DNA of 64,000 nt from Cordilura impudica. Taxonomy: Eukaryota > Arthropoda > Insecta > Diptera > Scathophagidae. Shown in pieces: positions 17,601-28,609 of the stretch. Position 1 is the stretch's first letter. The number at the start of each line of letters is the position of its first letter. Position numbers and translations under genes: made by a program. The notes under the pieces were generated by a model, which had not been told where the DNA came from, ran no database searches, and saw nothing but the letters and a program-made list of their open reading frames with translations. The stretch lies in assembly GCA_963682025.1 (NCBI GenBank), contig OY821522.1, positions 22,267,764 to 22,331,763 of the forward strand, read 5' to 3'.

Positions 17601-19610
17601 TACATTTTACATTTTACATTTTACATTTTACATTTTACATTTTACATTTTACATTTTACATTTTACATTTTACATTTTACATTTTACATTTTACATTTTA
17701 CATTTTACATTTTACATTTTACATTTTACATTTTACATTTTACATTTTACATTTTACATTTTACATTTTACATTTTACATTTTACATTTTACATTTTACA
17801 TTTTACATTTTACATTTTACATTTTACATTTTACATTTTACATTTTACATTTTACATTTTACATTTTACATTTTACATTTTACATTTTACATTTTACATT
17901 TTACATTTTACATTTTACATTTTACATTTTACATTTTACATTTTACATTTTACATTTTACATTTTACATTTTACATTTTACATTTTACATTTTACATTTT
18001 ACATTTTACATTTTACATTTTACATTTTACATTTTACATTTTACATTTTACATTTTACATTTTACATTTTACATTTTACATTTTACATTTTACATTTTAC
18101 ATTTTACATTTTACATTTTACATTTTACATTTTACATTTTACATTTTACATTTTACATTTTACATTTTACATTTTACATTTTACATTTTACATTTTACAT
18201 TTTACATTTTACATTTTACATTTTACATTTTACATTTTACATTTTACATTTTACATTTTACATTTTACATTTTACATTTTACATTTTACATTTTACATTT
18301 TACATTTTACATTTTACATTTTACATTTTACATTTTACATTTTACATTTTACATTTTACATTTTACATTTTACATTTTACATTTTACATTTTACATTTTA
18401 CATTTTACATTTTACATTTTACATTTTACATTTTACATTTTACATTTTACATTTTACATTTTACATTTTACATTTTACATTTTACATTTTACATTTTACA
18501 TTTTACATTTTACATTTTACATTTTACATTTTACATTTTACATTTTACATTTTACATTTTACATTTTACATTTTACATTTTACATTTTACATTTTACATT
18601 TTACATTTTACATTTTACATTTTACATTTTACATTTTACATTTTACATTTTACATTTTACATTTTACATTTTACATTTTACATTTTACATTTTACATTTT
18701 ACATTTTACATTTTACATTTTACATTTTACATTTTACATTTTACATTTTACATTTTACATTTTACATTTTACATTTTACATTTTACATTTTACATTTTAC
18801 ATTTTACATTTTACATTTTACATTTTACATTTTACATTTTACATTTTACATTTTACATTTTACATTTTACATTTTACATTTTACATTTTACATTTTACAT
18901 TTTACATTTTACATTTTACATTTTACATTTTACATTTTACATTTTACATTTTACATTTTACATTTTACATTTTACATTTTACATTTTACATTTTACATTT
19001 TACATTTTACATTTTACATTTTACATTTTACATTTTACATTTTACATTTTACATTTTACATTTTACATTTTACATTTTACATTTTACATTTTACATTTTA
19101 CATTTTACATTTTACATTTTACATTTTACATTTTACATTTTACATTTTACATTTTACATTTTACATTTTACATTTTACATTTTACATTTTACATTTTACA
19201 TTTTACATTTTACATTTTACATTTTACATTTTACATTTTACATTTTACATTTTACATTTTACATTTTACATTTTACATTTTACATTTTACATTTTACATT
19301 TTACATTTTACATTTTACATTTTACATTTTACATTTTACATTTTACATTTTACATTTTACATTTTACATTTTACATTTTACATTTTACATTTTACATTTT
19401 ACATTTTACATTTTACATTTTACATTTTACATTTTACATTTTACATTTTACATTTTACATTTTACATTTTACATTTTACATTTTACATTTTACATTTTAC
19501 ATTTTACATTTTACATTTTACATTTTACATTTTACATTTTACATCTTACATTTTACATTTTACATTATACATTTTACATTTTACATTTTACATTTTACAT
19601 TTTACATTTT
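2671..19610 (+). repeat. (ACATTTT)n satellite tract, about 16.9 kb, cassette 1
   Basis: Roughly 2,420 tandem copies of the 7-mer ACATTTT. Variants cluster near the left edge: about eight between 2671 and 4190, including 2898, 3587, 3606, 3661 and 3731. Phase changes occur near 4180, 6780, 7967, 8480, 8632, 9597 and 14787. The stretches from about 9600 to 14780 and from about 14790 to 19540 read as perfect repeats, and two variants reappear at about 19545 and 19566. Seven bases times three gives a 21-bp, seven-codon cycle without a stop in one frame, so this tract produces an apparent 5,881-residue frame (2125-19770) that is not a gene. Confidence 0.97.
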
Positions 19611-19692
19611 CCATTTTCTGTTTTTCATTTTCCATTTTCCATTTTCATTTTCCATTTTCATTTTCCATTTTTCATTTTTAGTTTTCATTTTT
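19611..19692 (+). repeat. C-containing 7-mer transition zone, cassette 1
   Basis: A short degenerate run of TTTTCCA/TTTTTCA-type words separates the homogeneous tract from the unique tail. The same transition, starting with the word CCATTTTCTG, is present at 50092 and 55596, so it is a fixed part of the cassette. Confidence 0.8.
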
Positions 19693-19915
19693 TCTTTCAT
19701 ATTGGCGACTTTTTTTTATTATAACGTGATAACGATAAAAATATGTGGCAATACTACTAACATGAGCTAAGTTATTGTGTTCTTGGTATTGTTAACATAT
19801 GTATATGCATAATATTTTTGTGGCATTTTTTTATGTTGTTGTACAATTATAATGTTCAACCACTAAACTGTTACAACAAACACTCTGCCACTGACGTGTG
19901 GAGGGTATAAAAATG
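19693..19915 (+). repeat. Cassette tail module 1, lacking the mini-me core
   Basis: This unique sequence begins at CATATTGGCGA and ends at GTGGAGGGTATAAAAATG, matching the tails at 50186 and 55699. Compared with those copies it lacks about 300 bp that carry the mini-me core: the text jumps from the ACAACAAACAC word directly to TCTGCCACTGACG. GTGGAGGGTAT is the 3' partner of the ATACCCTCCAC motif in the heads. The missing block looks like an internal deletion in this copy. Confidence 0.8.
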
Positions 19916-20332
19916 AAAAATAAAAATGAGATTGAAAAATGGAAAATTAAAAATGAATAATAGGAAATGAAAAATGAAAACTGAAAAATGGAAAATGAAA
20001 AATAAAAACTGATAACTGAAAAATGAAAAATGGAAAATGAAAAATGAAAACTAAAAATTGGAAAATGGAAAATTAAAAATTAAAACTGAAAAATGAAATA
20101 TTAAAAATGGAAAATGAAAGATGAAAACTGAAAAATGGAAAATGAAAACTAAAAAATGAAAAATGGAATATGAAAAATTGAAATGGAAAATGGAAAACGA
20201 AAAATGAAAATTGAAAAATGGAAAATGGAAAATGAAAATTGAAAAATGAAAAAGGAAAATTGAAAAATGGAAAATGGAAACTGGGATATGGAAAATGAAA
20301 AATGAAAACTGAAAAAAAAAGATGGAAAAAGA
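19916..20332 (+). repeat. A-rich 7-mer array, cassette 1, fragment 1
   Basis: Degenerate 7-mers of the GGAAAAT, GAAAAAT and TGAAAAC types follow the tail directly. This is the start of the right arm of cassette 1, cut off by the mobile-element island that begins near 20333. Phenylalanine-rich reading frames on the minus strand are repeat shadows. Confidence 0.85.
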
Positions 20333-20400
20333 TACGAAAATCGTTACTAATAAATTGTGTACTAATAATTGTGTGTCTTTTATCTCCAAAAGACTTCAAA
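20333..20400 (+). repeat. Possible BEL/Pao LTR remnant, left edge of island
   Basis: The text AAAATCGTTACTAA, an A/T base, then AAATTGTGT occurs here and again near 34800, at the opposite edge of the mobile-element island. A word shared at both edges, with BEL/Pao coding pieces between, suggests the ends of two long terminal repeats, with most of this left copy missing. The shared length is short, so this is tentative. Confidence 0.35.
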
Positions 20401-22431
20401 TTAACCTTTGTCGGACGGAAGAATTTTACAACGTTAAAAGGCGGTAGAGGTACAATTGTACCCACTTAGAATTTTCACTATAAATTAGACTTAATTACTG
20501 AAAATACAGATAATTGTCTAAAATAAAGTCATAATTTACTTTAATAATCAAATTTTTTAAGCACACATTTTAGAATTACTTTTAAATTTGAATTTAGTAA
20601 CGTCAACTTCTAATAATGTTAAAACGGGAAATCACTACAATAAACCTGTGACACAAAGAAGTTGGGGATAGATTTACTTCCGATGAAATAAGGCAAATGA
20701 TTGACTGGAAAAGATGGAACTCAATGGTGCAGTGAACTTTAACCAAGTTTACAAACCAAATCTCGTAACATTTTACGTCAAAAAAGTGGACCTTCAATGA
20801 AGAGCATTTCTTTTTCAAAAAAAGAAATTTTTAAGTCAATTATTACTCCAGAAATATGTGACATTATATTGACAGAAACAAATCGAAAAGCAAAAAGAGT
20901 CTGCGAAGATAATAACAATAAGACACAAAAGTTTCATTATTCTTCTGAAACTAAATTGAATGCATTTTTGGGTATTCTTATTGCATCTGGTGTACAGAGC
21001 GACAATAGATGATGAGAACACACGTTCGGAGTGTACAAAAACAGACAAAGCTACACCAATCCGGGACATCTGGGCTATGATGAATAAAAATTTTGAGAAA
21101 TCATAAAAGCCATACGAATGCATCACCATCGACGAGCAAACTGTTTCCATTTAGAGGCCATACCAAATTTATACAATATATTCCCTCTAAACCGGAAAAG
21201 CATGTCATTAAGGTTTTCTGTGCTCGTGACGCAATGAATGCTTACCCACTACAAGGCCACATTTATACTGGAAAGCCAAAAAACGGTCCACGAACAAAGA
21301 ATATTGGAGAAAGAACTGTAATTGACCTAGTTGAATTGTATAAAGGATCTGGAAGAAATATAGTGACAGATAATTTACTAACGTCCTTAGAATTAGCTAA
21401 GAAATTAAATTCTTGGAATATGACATTAGTTGGTACAGTAAGAAAAAATAAGAAGTTCCTGCCAAGCAATATGCAGCCTACAAAGGACCGGCCTATTTAT
21501 TCAACCAACTTTGTCTACAACAGTGATGCCACAATATGTTCATATGTACAAAAAAGAACAAAGCAGTCGTCCTACTGTCAACTATGCATACGACAGCAGA
21601 AGCTGAAAACACACATTAGCCAAGCCAGAAATGATCAAATACTACAACAAAACTAAAGATGGAGTTGATGAAAAGGACAAAATGTTGCGTGAGTATACAG
21701 TGAATCGACGAACATTACGCTAGTCTTTTGCGCTATTCTATAATATGATTGACGTAGCAAGACAAAAGATCAGCGTATAAAGTTTTTGCAAGATCTTTCC
21801 AAGCAGCTATGTACGCCAGCACTTGAAGAACGTAGCAGCAACAAATTAATTGCATGTAAACATTTTGTACGAGGTTCTATAAAAATGGTACTGGGACAGC
21901 CAATTGCGGCAACGCCAAATCTGGAAACTGGTACCTTAAGGTAGACGTGGAGCCTCTCCAGTCGTTGGCAGTTGTCATGTTTGCCAACAATGTAAGAAAC
22001 ATAAGCAACGTAAGACTAGAAAGTCATGTGTATTCTGCGTGAAACCTGTTTGCGATGAACACTCAATTCAAAATACAACACACATATCATGCACACAAAT
22101 TCAATCAAAATATTTCCTATTTCTTATGTAAATTCAAGTGTTCATGTATATTGAAGCGTATTTATAAAATAAATATAATAAAATTAATTTAAATTCGTTT
22201 TCTTTGCATATTTTCATATAAGATATATTAAGGTACAATTGTACCTTGTCAGCCTGTTAAGTGTGTGAAATCAACTTGGCCTTATAAAAAAGGTAAGACA
22301 TTGACTTATTTTCCTGAAATTTTAAAAACATTAAACGTAATCAAAAATTGGAAGATGTCACAGAACTTGAAAAATCTTTTATTTGTAGAAAAAAAGGTAC
22401 AATTGTACCTGTTCCGTCCGACTAGAGTTAG
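20401..22431 (+). mobile_element. piggyBac-family DNA transposon relic with recognisable ends
   Basis: The left end is TTAA (20401-20404) followed by CCTTTGTCGGACGGAA. The right end is TTCCGTCCGACTAGAG followed by TTAG (22428-22431), one base from the TTAA target duplication that piggyBac elements produce. The 16-bp termini match at 13 positions in inverted orientation. The palindrome GGTACAATTGTACC lies inside both ends (near 20450 and 22395), with a third copy near 22230. The interior is a broken transposase. The right flank is BEL/Pao protease-like coding sequence. The element is inert, with frameshifts, stops and deletions. Confidence 0.8.
20700..22115 (+). pseudogene. piggyBac transposase pseudogene
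   Basis: Fragments in several frames follow the order of a piggyBac (DDE_Tnp_1_7) transposase. An N-terminal piece lies at 20797-21012. A TDKxxPIRDIW-like word and the first catalytic region TIDEQTV are near 21040-21135. The second aspartate, VTDNLLTS, is near 21360-21385 within an open stretch at 21093-21656. The third aspartate region, GVDEKDKM, is near 21665-21685 and is followed by VNRRTLR. A C-terminal cysteine finger (C-x2-C, C-x2-C, C-x2-H spacing) lies at about 21975-22060. Internal stops, at least three frameshifts and an internal deletion between the N-terminal piece and the first catalytic region show it is dead. Confidence 0.85.
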
Positions 22432-23870
22432 GCTTCAAATCCCCACAAAAGCTTCCCACACTGATGTTATGGGGTTAAGCGGTTCTATAACCACAACAGC
22501 TAATCGTGTTTGTCCAATAGTTATTAGTTCTCCTATGGAAAAACAGTTTGAGGTGAAAGCAGATACCTATGTTGTCACTAAATTGACTGGTGAACTACCA
22601 TATCACGAAATGTCCACGCTTATTCTTTCTAAGTTCTCAGACATCCTTTTGGCAGATACTTTCCCTCAAAAAACTTCTCACGTCGATTTATTACTATCAC
22701 TGTATTATTACAGATCACTGTACCGTAGCTCAAAGAAAAATATTTGGGTGGATCATTACAGGAAGGTTACAAACCCCTACTTCACATAACTCTGTGTTGT
22801 CTTTCCTCAATACTATCGACTTAAATAAGCAATTAACCCGTTTTTACGAACTTGAAGAAGTTCCTAACGTATCCCCTCTATCTGAACAAGACGTTTATTG
22901 TGAAAATCATTATCAAGCCACCACGCTTCGTGGCTTCGTTGTTTCTTTACCCTTTAAGCCTGATTTCCCTGATACGGTGTCCCTAGGCAAGTCACGTAAT
23001 ATAGCCTTATCACAATTCCTGAGAAGCGAAACCCGCTTGCTCATCAACCCCCACTATAAAGCTGAATATGATCAAGTAATCGACGAATATTTGCACCTCA
23101 ATCATATGACAAGAGTCTCCCCCGAAGTCTCCGACAACCCAAATACATTCTATTTACCTCATCACTTGGTTCTTAAACCGGAAAGTACAACAACTAAACT
23201 TCGCGTTCTCTTCAATGCCTCTTGTGCAACTTCAAATGGTATCAGTCTAAATGATATCCGATACCCGGGCCTACTCTCCAGCAGGATTTTACTTACTACA
23301 CGATGGCGGCTATATCGTTTTGTTTTTAATGCTGATATCGAAAAGATGTATCGGCAAATTCTAGTAAACCCCAGCCAATAAAATCACCGAATGAAGAACC
23401 CCAAGACTTCGAATTTTAGACTGTAACCTTTGGTGTAAGCTGTGCTCCTTATTTAACTATAAGGACATTATTGGAACTAGCTAAACAATGCGAACCCCAA
23501 TACCCCGAAGCATCTGATATTCTCAAAAACTATATGTACGTTGACGATGTGCTAGCAGGATCCCATGATTTATCCCTTGCGCTCAAAGCTCGCAATGACC
23601 TCATCCACGTTCTAAAGTCTTCAGGATTCGCCCTTCGTAAATGGATTTCAAACGATGGCCGTCTTTTAAAATGCCCTGACCCCAAGCATTTGCTCTACTC
23701 TGATATTCTAAAACTATTTAATGCCACTACAACAAAAACTTTAGGACTTCAATGGAATGCGGGCTTGGATTATTTTTATTTTAATCCCCTCAAACAACCC
23801 GATCGAAAATCATGCAGCAAATATGGGTACACAAAACCGACTGGGATGTTCTAATTGGCCCTTAGAATCA
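22432..23870 (+). pseudogene. BEL/Pao pol, protease to reverse transcriptase, copy 1
   Basis: The reading resumes directly after the piggyBac end with protease-like text (RLQIPTKA ... VVTKLTGELP), shifts frame near 22700, and continues with the BEL/Pao reverse transcriptase. Visible marks are FYLPHHLVLKPES and LRVLFNASCATSNG near 23150-23240, NADIEKMYRQI near 23330, a frameshift near 23385, and the active-site word YVDDVLAG near 23535-23560. In the family the YVDD aspartates coordinate the metal ions of polymerisation. The open frames are 22265-22789, 22590-23381 and 23471-23854, overlapping or offset. Decay by several frameshifts makes this a fossil. Confidence 0.85.
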
Positions 23871-24368
23871 TCAATTGCAGAAGCCGATGAAGAAATTAAA
23901 CCCGTCAAGTCCCATTTCAACAAGTTACCGGAATCGGATATCCTTTGTCGATTTTCTGACCTTTCGAGGGCTTTGCGTGTGATTTCATACATATTCCGTT
24001 TCTTCAACGTGACTCATCCCCTTCATAAAGCCTCTTTTAGTCACACAACACTGATTTTAGACCAACCTGAAGTTAAGCATGTCAAATATCGTCTAGTAAT
24101 CCTTTGCCAAAGCTTATATTTTCCCGACTATTCGATGCTCTTTCGTGGCTTAGAAATACCCCCTATGAGCTGCTTGCTAACCTATTACCCTTTTGTTGAT
24201 GCAAGTGGCTTTATGAGGGTAAATGATAGACTCACTCAATTGCCAACGTTATCTTATGAAGAAAGATTTCCGAAAATCCTACCATACTTAGGTCGAATCA
24301 CTCGTTTATGTCTTTAGCTCTTACATAACGTTTCTATTCATGGAGAAAACGCCCTCCTCGTACGCCTC
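23757..24368 (+). pseudogene. BEL/Pao pol linker region, copy 1
   Basis: The open stretch to 24317 carries words usual between reverse transcriptase and integrase of BEL/Pao elements: FSDLSRALRVISYIFRFF, then a PFVDASGFMRVNDRL word and LSYEERFPKILPY. Much of the expected RNase H sequence is not seen, so the connection is shortened. The frame stops at 24315-24317 and the integrase zinc-binding region follows at once in another frame. Confidence 0.75.
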
Positions 24369-25084
24369 ATGCGATTTGAATTTTGGGTTCCAAAACTTAA
24401 AAGTATGGTAAAGACGGTAATATATAATTGTAAGGACTGCACTTTATACAAGCATAAGCGATCTCAACAATTGATGGCAGCACTCACACTTGAAAGAACT
24501 GTCCTTTCCCGTCCATTTACCAATACTGGGCTGGAGTTTGCCGGACCTTTCAATATAAAATCGTTTGCAGGTCGTAGTTGTAAAACTACCAAAGGATACG
24601 TCTTGGTTTTCGTCTGTTTTGCCACAAAAGCTATACACCTGGAAATTACGAGTGATATATCCACTCGAGCGTTTTTAGCAGTATTTTCTCGTTTCTCCTC
24701 TCGTCGTGGTACCCCAAGCGCTCTTTTCTCAGACAATGTTACACCATTCGTAGGCGCTTCTAATATTCTGACCAAAGACAGATCACATTTCCTATCTCTC
24801 CATTCATTAAGTTACGTTAACCGTTGGCAGAAACTTAAGGTACTTCATCATCAGTTTGCCTGTAGATGGAAAGAGGAGTATCTCAAAGAGATGCACAAAT
24901 GCATGAAATGGAAATATCCCCAAAGATATTTTGCAATTGGTTATCTTGTTGTCATCCGGCAAGATAATCTACCCCCAACTGAATGGCGATTTGGTCGCAT
25001 AGAAAAAGTATTTCCGGGCCAGGATAACAAAGTGAGAGTTGTCGAAATTCGTACCTCTACTGGCATGTTACTCGGCCAATTGTG
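24325..25084 (+). pseudogene. BEL/Pao integrase, copy 1
   Basis: An HGENALLVRL word and NCKDC near 24430-24445 give the H2C2 zinc-binding part. The core follows with GLEFAGPF (the first catalytic residue reads E, where D is usual) and LFSDNVTPFVGA near 24725-24755 with the second aspartate. The expected catalytic glutamate is missing because sequence is deleted near 24800-24840. The C-terminal domain (WRFGRIEKVFPG ... VRVVEIRT) is present near 24985-25050. The domain order is clear, but the deletion and the altered first residue make it inactive. Confidence 0.85.
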
Positions 25085-25130
25085 AAATTAGTTCTACTTT
25101 CTGCTTCTAATATCGACCAACACTAATATA

Positions 25131-25511
25131 GTATTTTCAATTCCCCTACAGCATTTTGTCTCCAAATAATCGCCGCTCTAGAAGTCTGTCTCCCCTTGAA
25201 GAATCGCGGAGATCTACTCAACATCACAGAACCCATCTTTGACAACAACTTGCCTGTCGATTGTGCAATAAAGGTCATCTCTTGAGGACGTGCCAAAAAT
25301 TCGAAGGTGTGAATGTTGTTAAAAGGCGTCAAACGGTAAAAACCCATCGTTAATGTGAAAACTGCTTGGAGCTAGTCACCTTTTACGAAATTGTCGTAGC
25401 TAAGAACGTTGTCACATATGTAAAACCAGACACCATACCCTTTTACACCGACATTCATGATTGCAAAATAATCACCGTGCTATTCAACCTCTGCCTGTTC
25501 TACGCCCTATC
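25131..25511 (+). pseudogene. BEL/Pao gag zinc knuckles, start of copy 2
   Basis: One frame reads CRLCNKGHLLRTC near 25255-25293, then, after a stop, CENCLGASHLLRNC near 25354-25395 and CHICKTRHHTLLH near 25410-25450. Paired C-x2-C-x3-H-x4-C knuckles followed by HHTLLH are typical of the gag C-terminus of BEL/Pao retrotransposons. It lies only about 50 bp after the integrase of copy 1 with no room for an LTR, so the two copies are joined by rearrangement. The sequence is interrupted at 25512 by the tail of a minus-strand LINE and appears to resume near 33850. Confidence 0.7.
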
Positions 25512-25649
25512 ATATTTTATTTATTTATTTATTTATTTATTCAGTCTATGGAATCATCCTTACAGACTACTTAAAGTATACATTTATATTATAATTTATA
25601 CATATAATTAAACATTTAACAAAATTGATACATAAATTTATTTAATTCA

Positions 25650-27242
25650 GTCAATTTAATGCATTTAAGTGTAACATAATATCTCTTCTCACGATATCCA
25701 AACTTTTATTAAAATCAATAAACTTATACAGCATATTAAACTCATCACAAATTCTACGAAGTGGATTAAAATTAGCATAGTTTGTACAATAATATTTGAA
25801 AGTTAGAAAGTTATAATTTCTTGATGATCGAAAAGGAATATTTATATTAATTTTGTTGATAAGAAATTCAGATTTAAGACTACCATTTAACAGTTTTAAG
25901 AGGAAAGTAACATTTAGCATATCTCTGCGATTTTTCAATGTAGGAAGCTTAATTAGAGCCAGACGATTTTCATAAGATGGCAACCTCATATTAGGATCCC
26001 AGCCCAAACCACGAAGACAAAGAAACAAAAATTGCTTTTGAACTGATTCCATTTTGTTTGAATGTATATGATATTGCGGATCCAAGACTACAGACCCATA
26101 TTCGAGTATTGGTCTTACCAAGGTAGTGAACAATTGTTTTGTCGTATACGGATCCGAAAACTCTTTAGCCCACCAATTAATGAATCCAAGTACACCAGTA
26201 GCTTTATTTATTGTTAGCGAAATATGACTTCTAAAGTCTAATTTTTTTATCCAGAAGTACGCCAAGGTCGTTGAATGAATCCACTAAATCAAGCCAGCAT
26301 TATTCATGATATACCGACCATTAATTGGAATTGATCTTGTTAAAATCATATATTTGCATTTTTTGACATTTAGGTCCATTAGATTAATATTACACCAAGT
26401 AGTTAAACGATCAATATCATTCTGTAAAAGTGATTGTTGATCAAGATGGTTGAGGGTAAAAATTAACTTTAAATCGTCTGCATACATTAATGTAGTTGAG
26501 TGTTTAATTACAGAAGGAAGATCATTTATAAATAGCGTAAATAAAAGAGGTCCCAAGTGACTACCTTGAGGTCCACCAGATAAAACTTTTATGGAATACG
26601 AGTAACGAAACTTAATACATTATGTTCTGTCTTTTAAATATGTTCCAAGCCATTTTATCAGCAATTTACCAAAGCCCATATGGTCAAGCTTAAACAACAA
26701 TTGATCATGATTTACTTTATCAAATGCCTTGCTAAAATCATTATAACTAACATCTGTTTGTTTCACATTAATAAAACCATCATTTACCAAAGTTGTAAGC
26801 TCCAAAAGATATGTTATTGTAGCAATACCTCAATAACTCGAAATACCAGCTTTAGATCCAGACTTAACTTCTTTAAGGAATAATATATGATTCTTTCCAA
26901 ATGGGAGGAAAGTAACCCAGTTTAAGGGATATGTTAAACATATAAGTCAAAGGAATATACAATAAATGACCAGCAGCATACGACAATTTCAATTTTGTCA
27001 GGGCATTCAGAACTGTATGTTGATTGATGGATGGTATATTAATAATTGAAGATTCCGGTATTATGTATGGACACAGATTATTGCTATTAAAAACTGTCAA
27101 AGAATAAGTTGATGCAAAAAGTCTGCAAACAAATTACTGATGGAGTTTTCATCTGAAGATTCTAAATCACCGTACTTCATAACTGAAGGAAAGTCCGCAG
27201 TACGTCTTTTAGAATTAAAAAATTTATAAAATGATTTTGGAT
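25650..27242 (-). pseudogene. LINE A ORF2, reverse transcriptase and C-terminus
   Basis: Minus-strand pieces in order are NPKSFYKFFNSKRR (27240-27200), a linker with YFPPIWKESYIIP (27100-26873), FSKAFDKVNHDQL (26805-26620), GGPQGSHLGPLLFTLFINDL (26580-26520) and MYADDLKLI (active-site YADD, about 26490), followed by the thumb region and C-terminal part ending at 25651. Frameshifts near 26600 and 26280 and a damaged stretch near 26600-26620 separate the pieces. This is the polymerase part of a once 5'-complete LINE. Confidence 0.88.
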
Positions 27243-27312
27243 TATTATACCCGCCACTCCAGTGTGCAGAGGGTATATATAAGTTTGTCATTCCGTTTGT
27301 AATAATTGGAAA

Positions 27313-27400
27313 AAAAATTTTGGACCCCATAAAATATATATATTTGTGATCCTTATAACAACCGGAGTTGATATAGTGATGTCCGTCTGTCCGTCTGTGG
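27313..27400 (-). repeat. mini-me-type core within the minus-strand DINE-like element
   Basis: On the minus strand a GACG/GACA repeat leads into a GACATCACTATATC word and a (TA)n stretch, and ends at TATGGGGTCC. This matches the layout of mini-me cores described in Diptera, where a conserved core is flanked by a GTCY-type and a TA-type proto-microsatellite. Better-preserved copies lie at 50541 and 56034. Confidence 0.7.
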
Positions 27401-27731
27401 AAATCACGATGACGGCTTCAATCGGGCAGCTAGGGTGCTCGTTGACATAAAAAATGATTCAGTAACATCCTGAAAAATTTTCTATTTAAAATCGTCCAAA
27501 TCGGTCGATTAAGGCCCGAAATTTGAATGAAGAACTAAAAAAAGTCTTGAAAAAATATTTTTTTTTTATTTTTATTAGCATTATATAATACAATAAATTT
27601 TACTATATAATAAAAAGATATAGAGTACTAGCAACTAAGGCCTTCGACTTCGACGTTAAATTTTTTTCTATTTATGTACAGGGTGTGTAATAAATATACT
27701 AGTATTTACAAATATACAATAAAGAATTCTT

Positions 27732-28015
27732 TTAAATCATATTTAATAATTTACATTTTTTAATGAAATAATAAATGCTAGTGACGTTTACATGCGTTGG
27801 ATTTATTAGCAATGAGCTTGGTAGGGTTTGTCCAAATGTAGTTATTCTTTCTGTAGTGTAATTTTGACATTGATCTAATATATGGTTTATAGTTTGTGGT
27901 TTGTTGCAGCTGTTACAGTAGGGTGCACTTTTCTTATTTAACAAGTGCTGATGGGTGATTTTAGTATGACCAAGCCTTAGTCTTGAGAAGACTAGCGATT
28001 CTTGTCGGGTGCAGG
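27732..28015 (-). pseudogene. C-terminal zinc-finger region of the I-clade LINE
   Basis: Minus-strand text reads RQESLVFSRLRLGHTKITHQ, then PYCNSCNKPQTINHILDQC, a C-x2-C ... H ... C finger found at the end of ORF2 in I/Jockey-type LINEs. About 140 bp with a frame change separate it from the RNase H piece. Confidence 0.75.
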
Positions 28016-28156
28016 ATGTTGGGTATGTAATTTTGATTCCCTTAATATTGATGGATCTATATCTATGATTTTATTTTTCCCAGGTACTAGATTTTTCATC
28101 TTCAAGGTGATTTTAAATAATAAGTTTTAAATCTTTATTCTCCTGAGAGTGAAAAG

Positions 28157-28609
28157 TTAAAAGCGCATAATCCGTAGTTTGTTGGGAAATTTTATCAAAA
28201 GATTGCGGATATATGCTACTGTACGTTCTATGTTTTTTGTATTGAGAATTGCTGATATAGTGGATTTGCTATCCGTGCATATGACGTAGCGGCCTTTTTG
28301 TTTTGATGAATATTCAGCTGCAAGTTTGATAGCCATGGCTTCTGCTGTAAAAATACTACAATGGTCCTCCAGGAGACCATTATAAATAACTGAAAGGTTA
28401 TGATTGACTACTCCAAACGAAGTATATGTTAGTGCTTTTGAGCCATCTGTGAATATAAAACTCCAATTATTATATGTATTAGAATGGAGTATGGAGTTAA
28501 AAAGTTGTTGATATATTACATGATTGGTTGATTGTTTTTCGTGTTTTTGAAGATCAAGAATAAATGAGGACTCTTTTAAGAGCCACCATGGTTCATATTT
28601 ACCGTACAT
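28157..28609 (-). pseudogene. RNase H domain of the I-clade LINE
   Basis: The 150-residue open stretch shows IFTDGSKA (first aspartate), FTAEAMAIKLA (glutamate) and ICTDSKSTISAI (second aspartate), the usual RNase H catalytic series. It would remove RNA from the RNA/DNA hybrid during retrotransposition. Upstream polymerase sequence is mostly deleted, so it is a remnant despite the open frame. Confidence 0.85.

Noticed and set aside
2671..19610. Telomeric repeat tract
   Set aside because: The unit ACATTTT has none of the G-rich strand of simple telomeres, dipterans lack simple telomerase repeats, and the tract is internal with unique sequence on both sides.
2125..19770. Single open frame of 5,881 codons
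   Set aside because: Pure product of a 7-bp tandem repeat; no codon bias, domain or start context, and the coding cycle changes only with phase slips.
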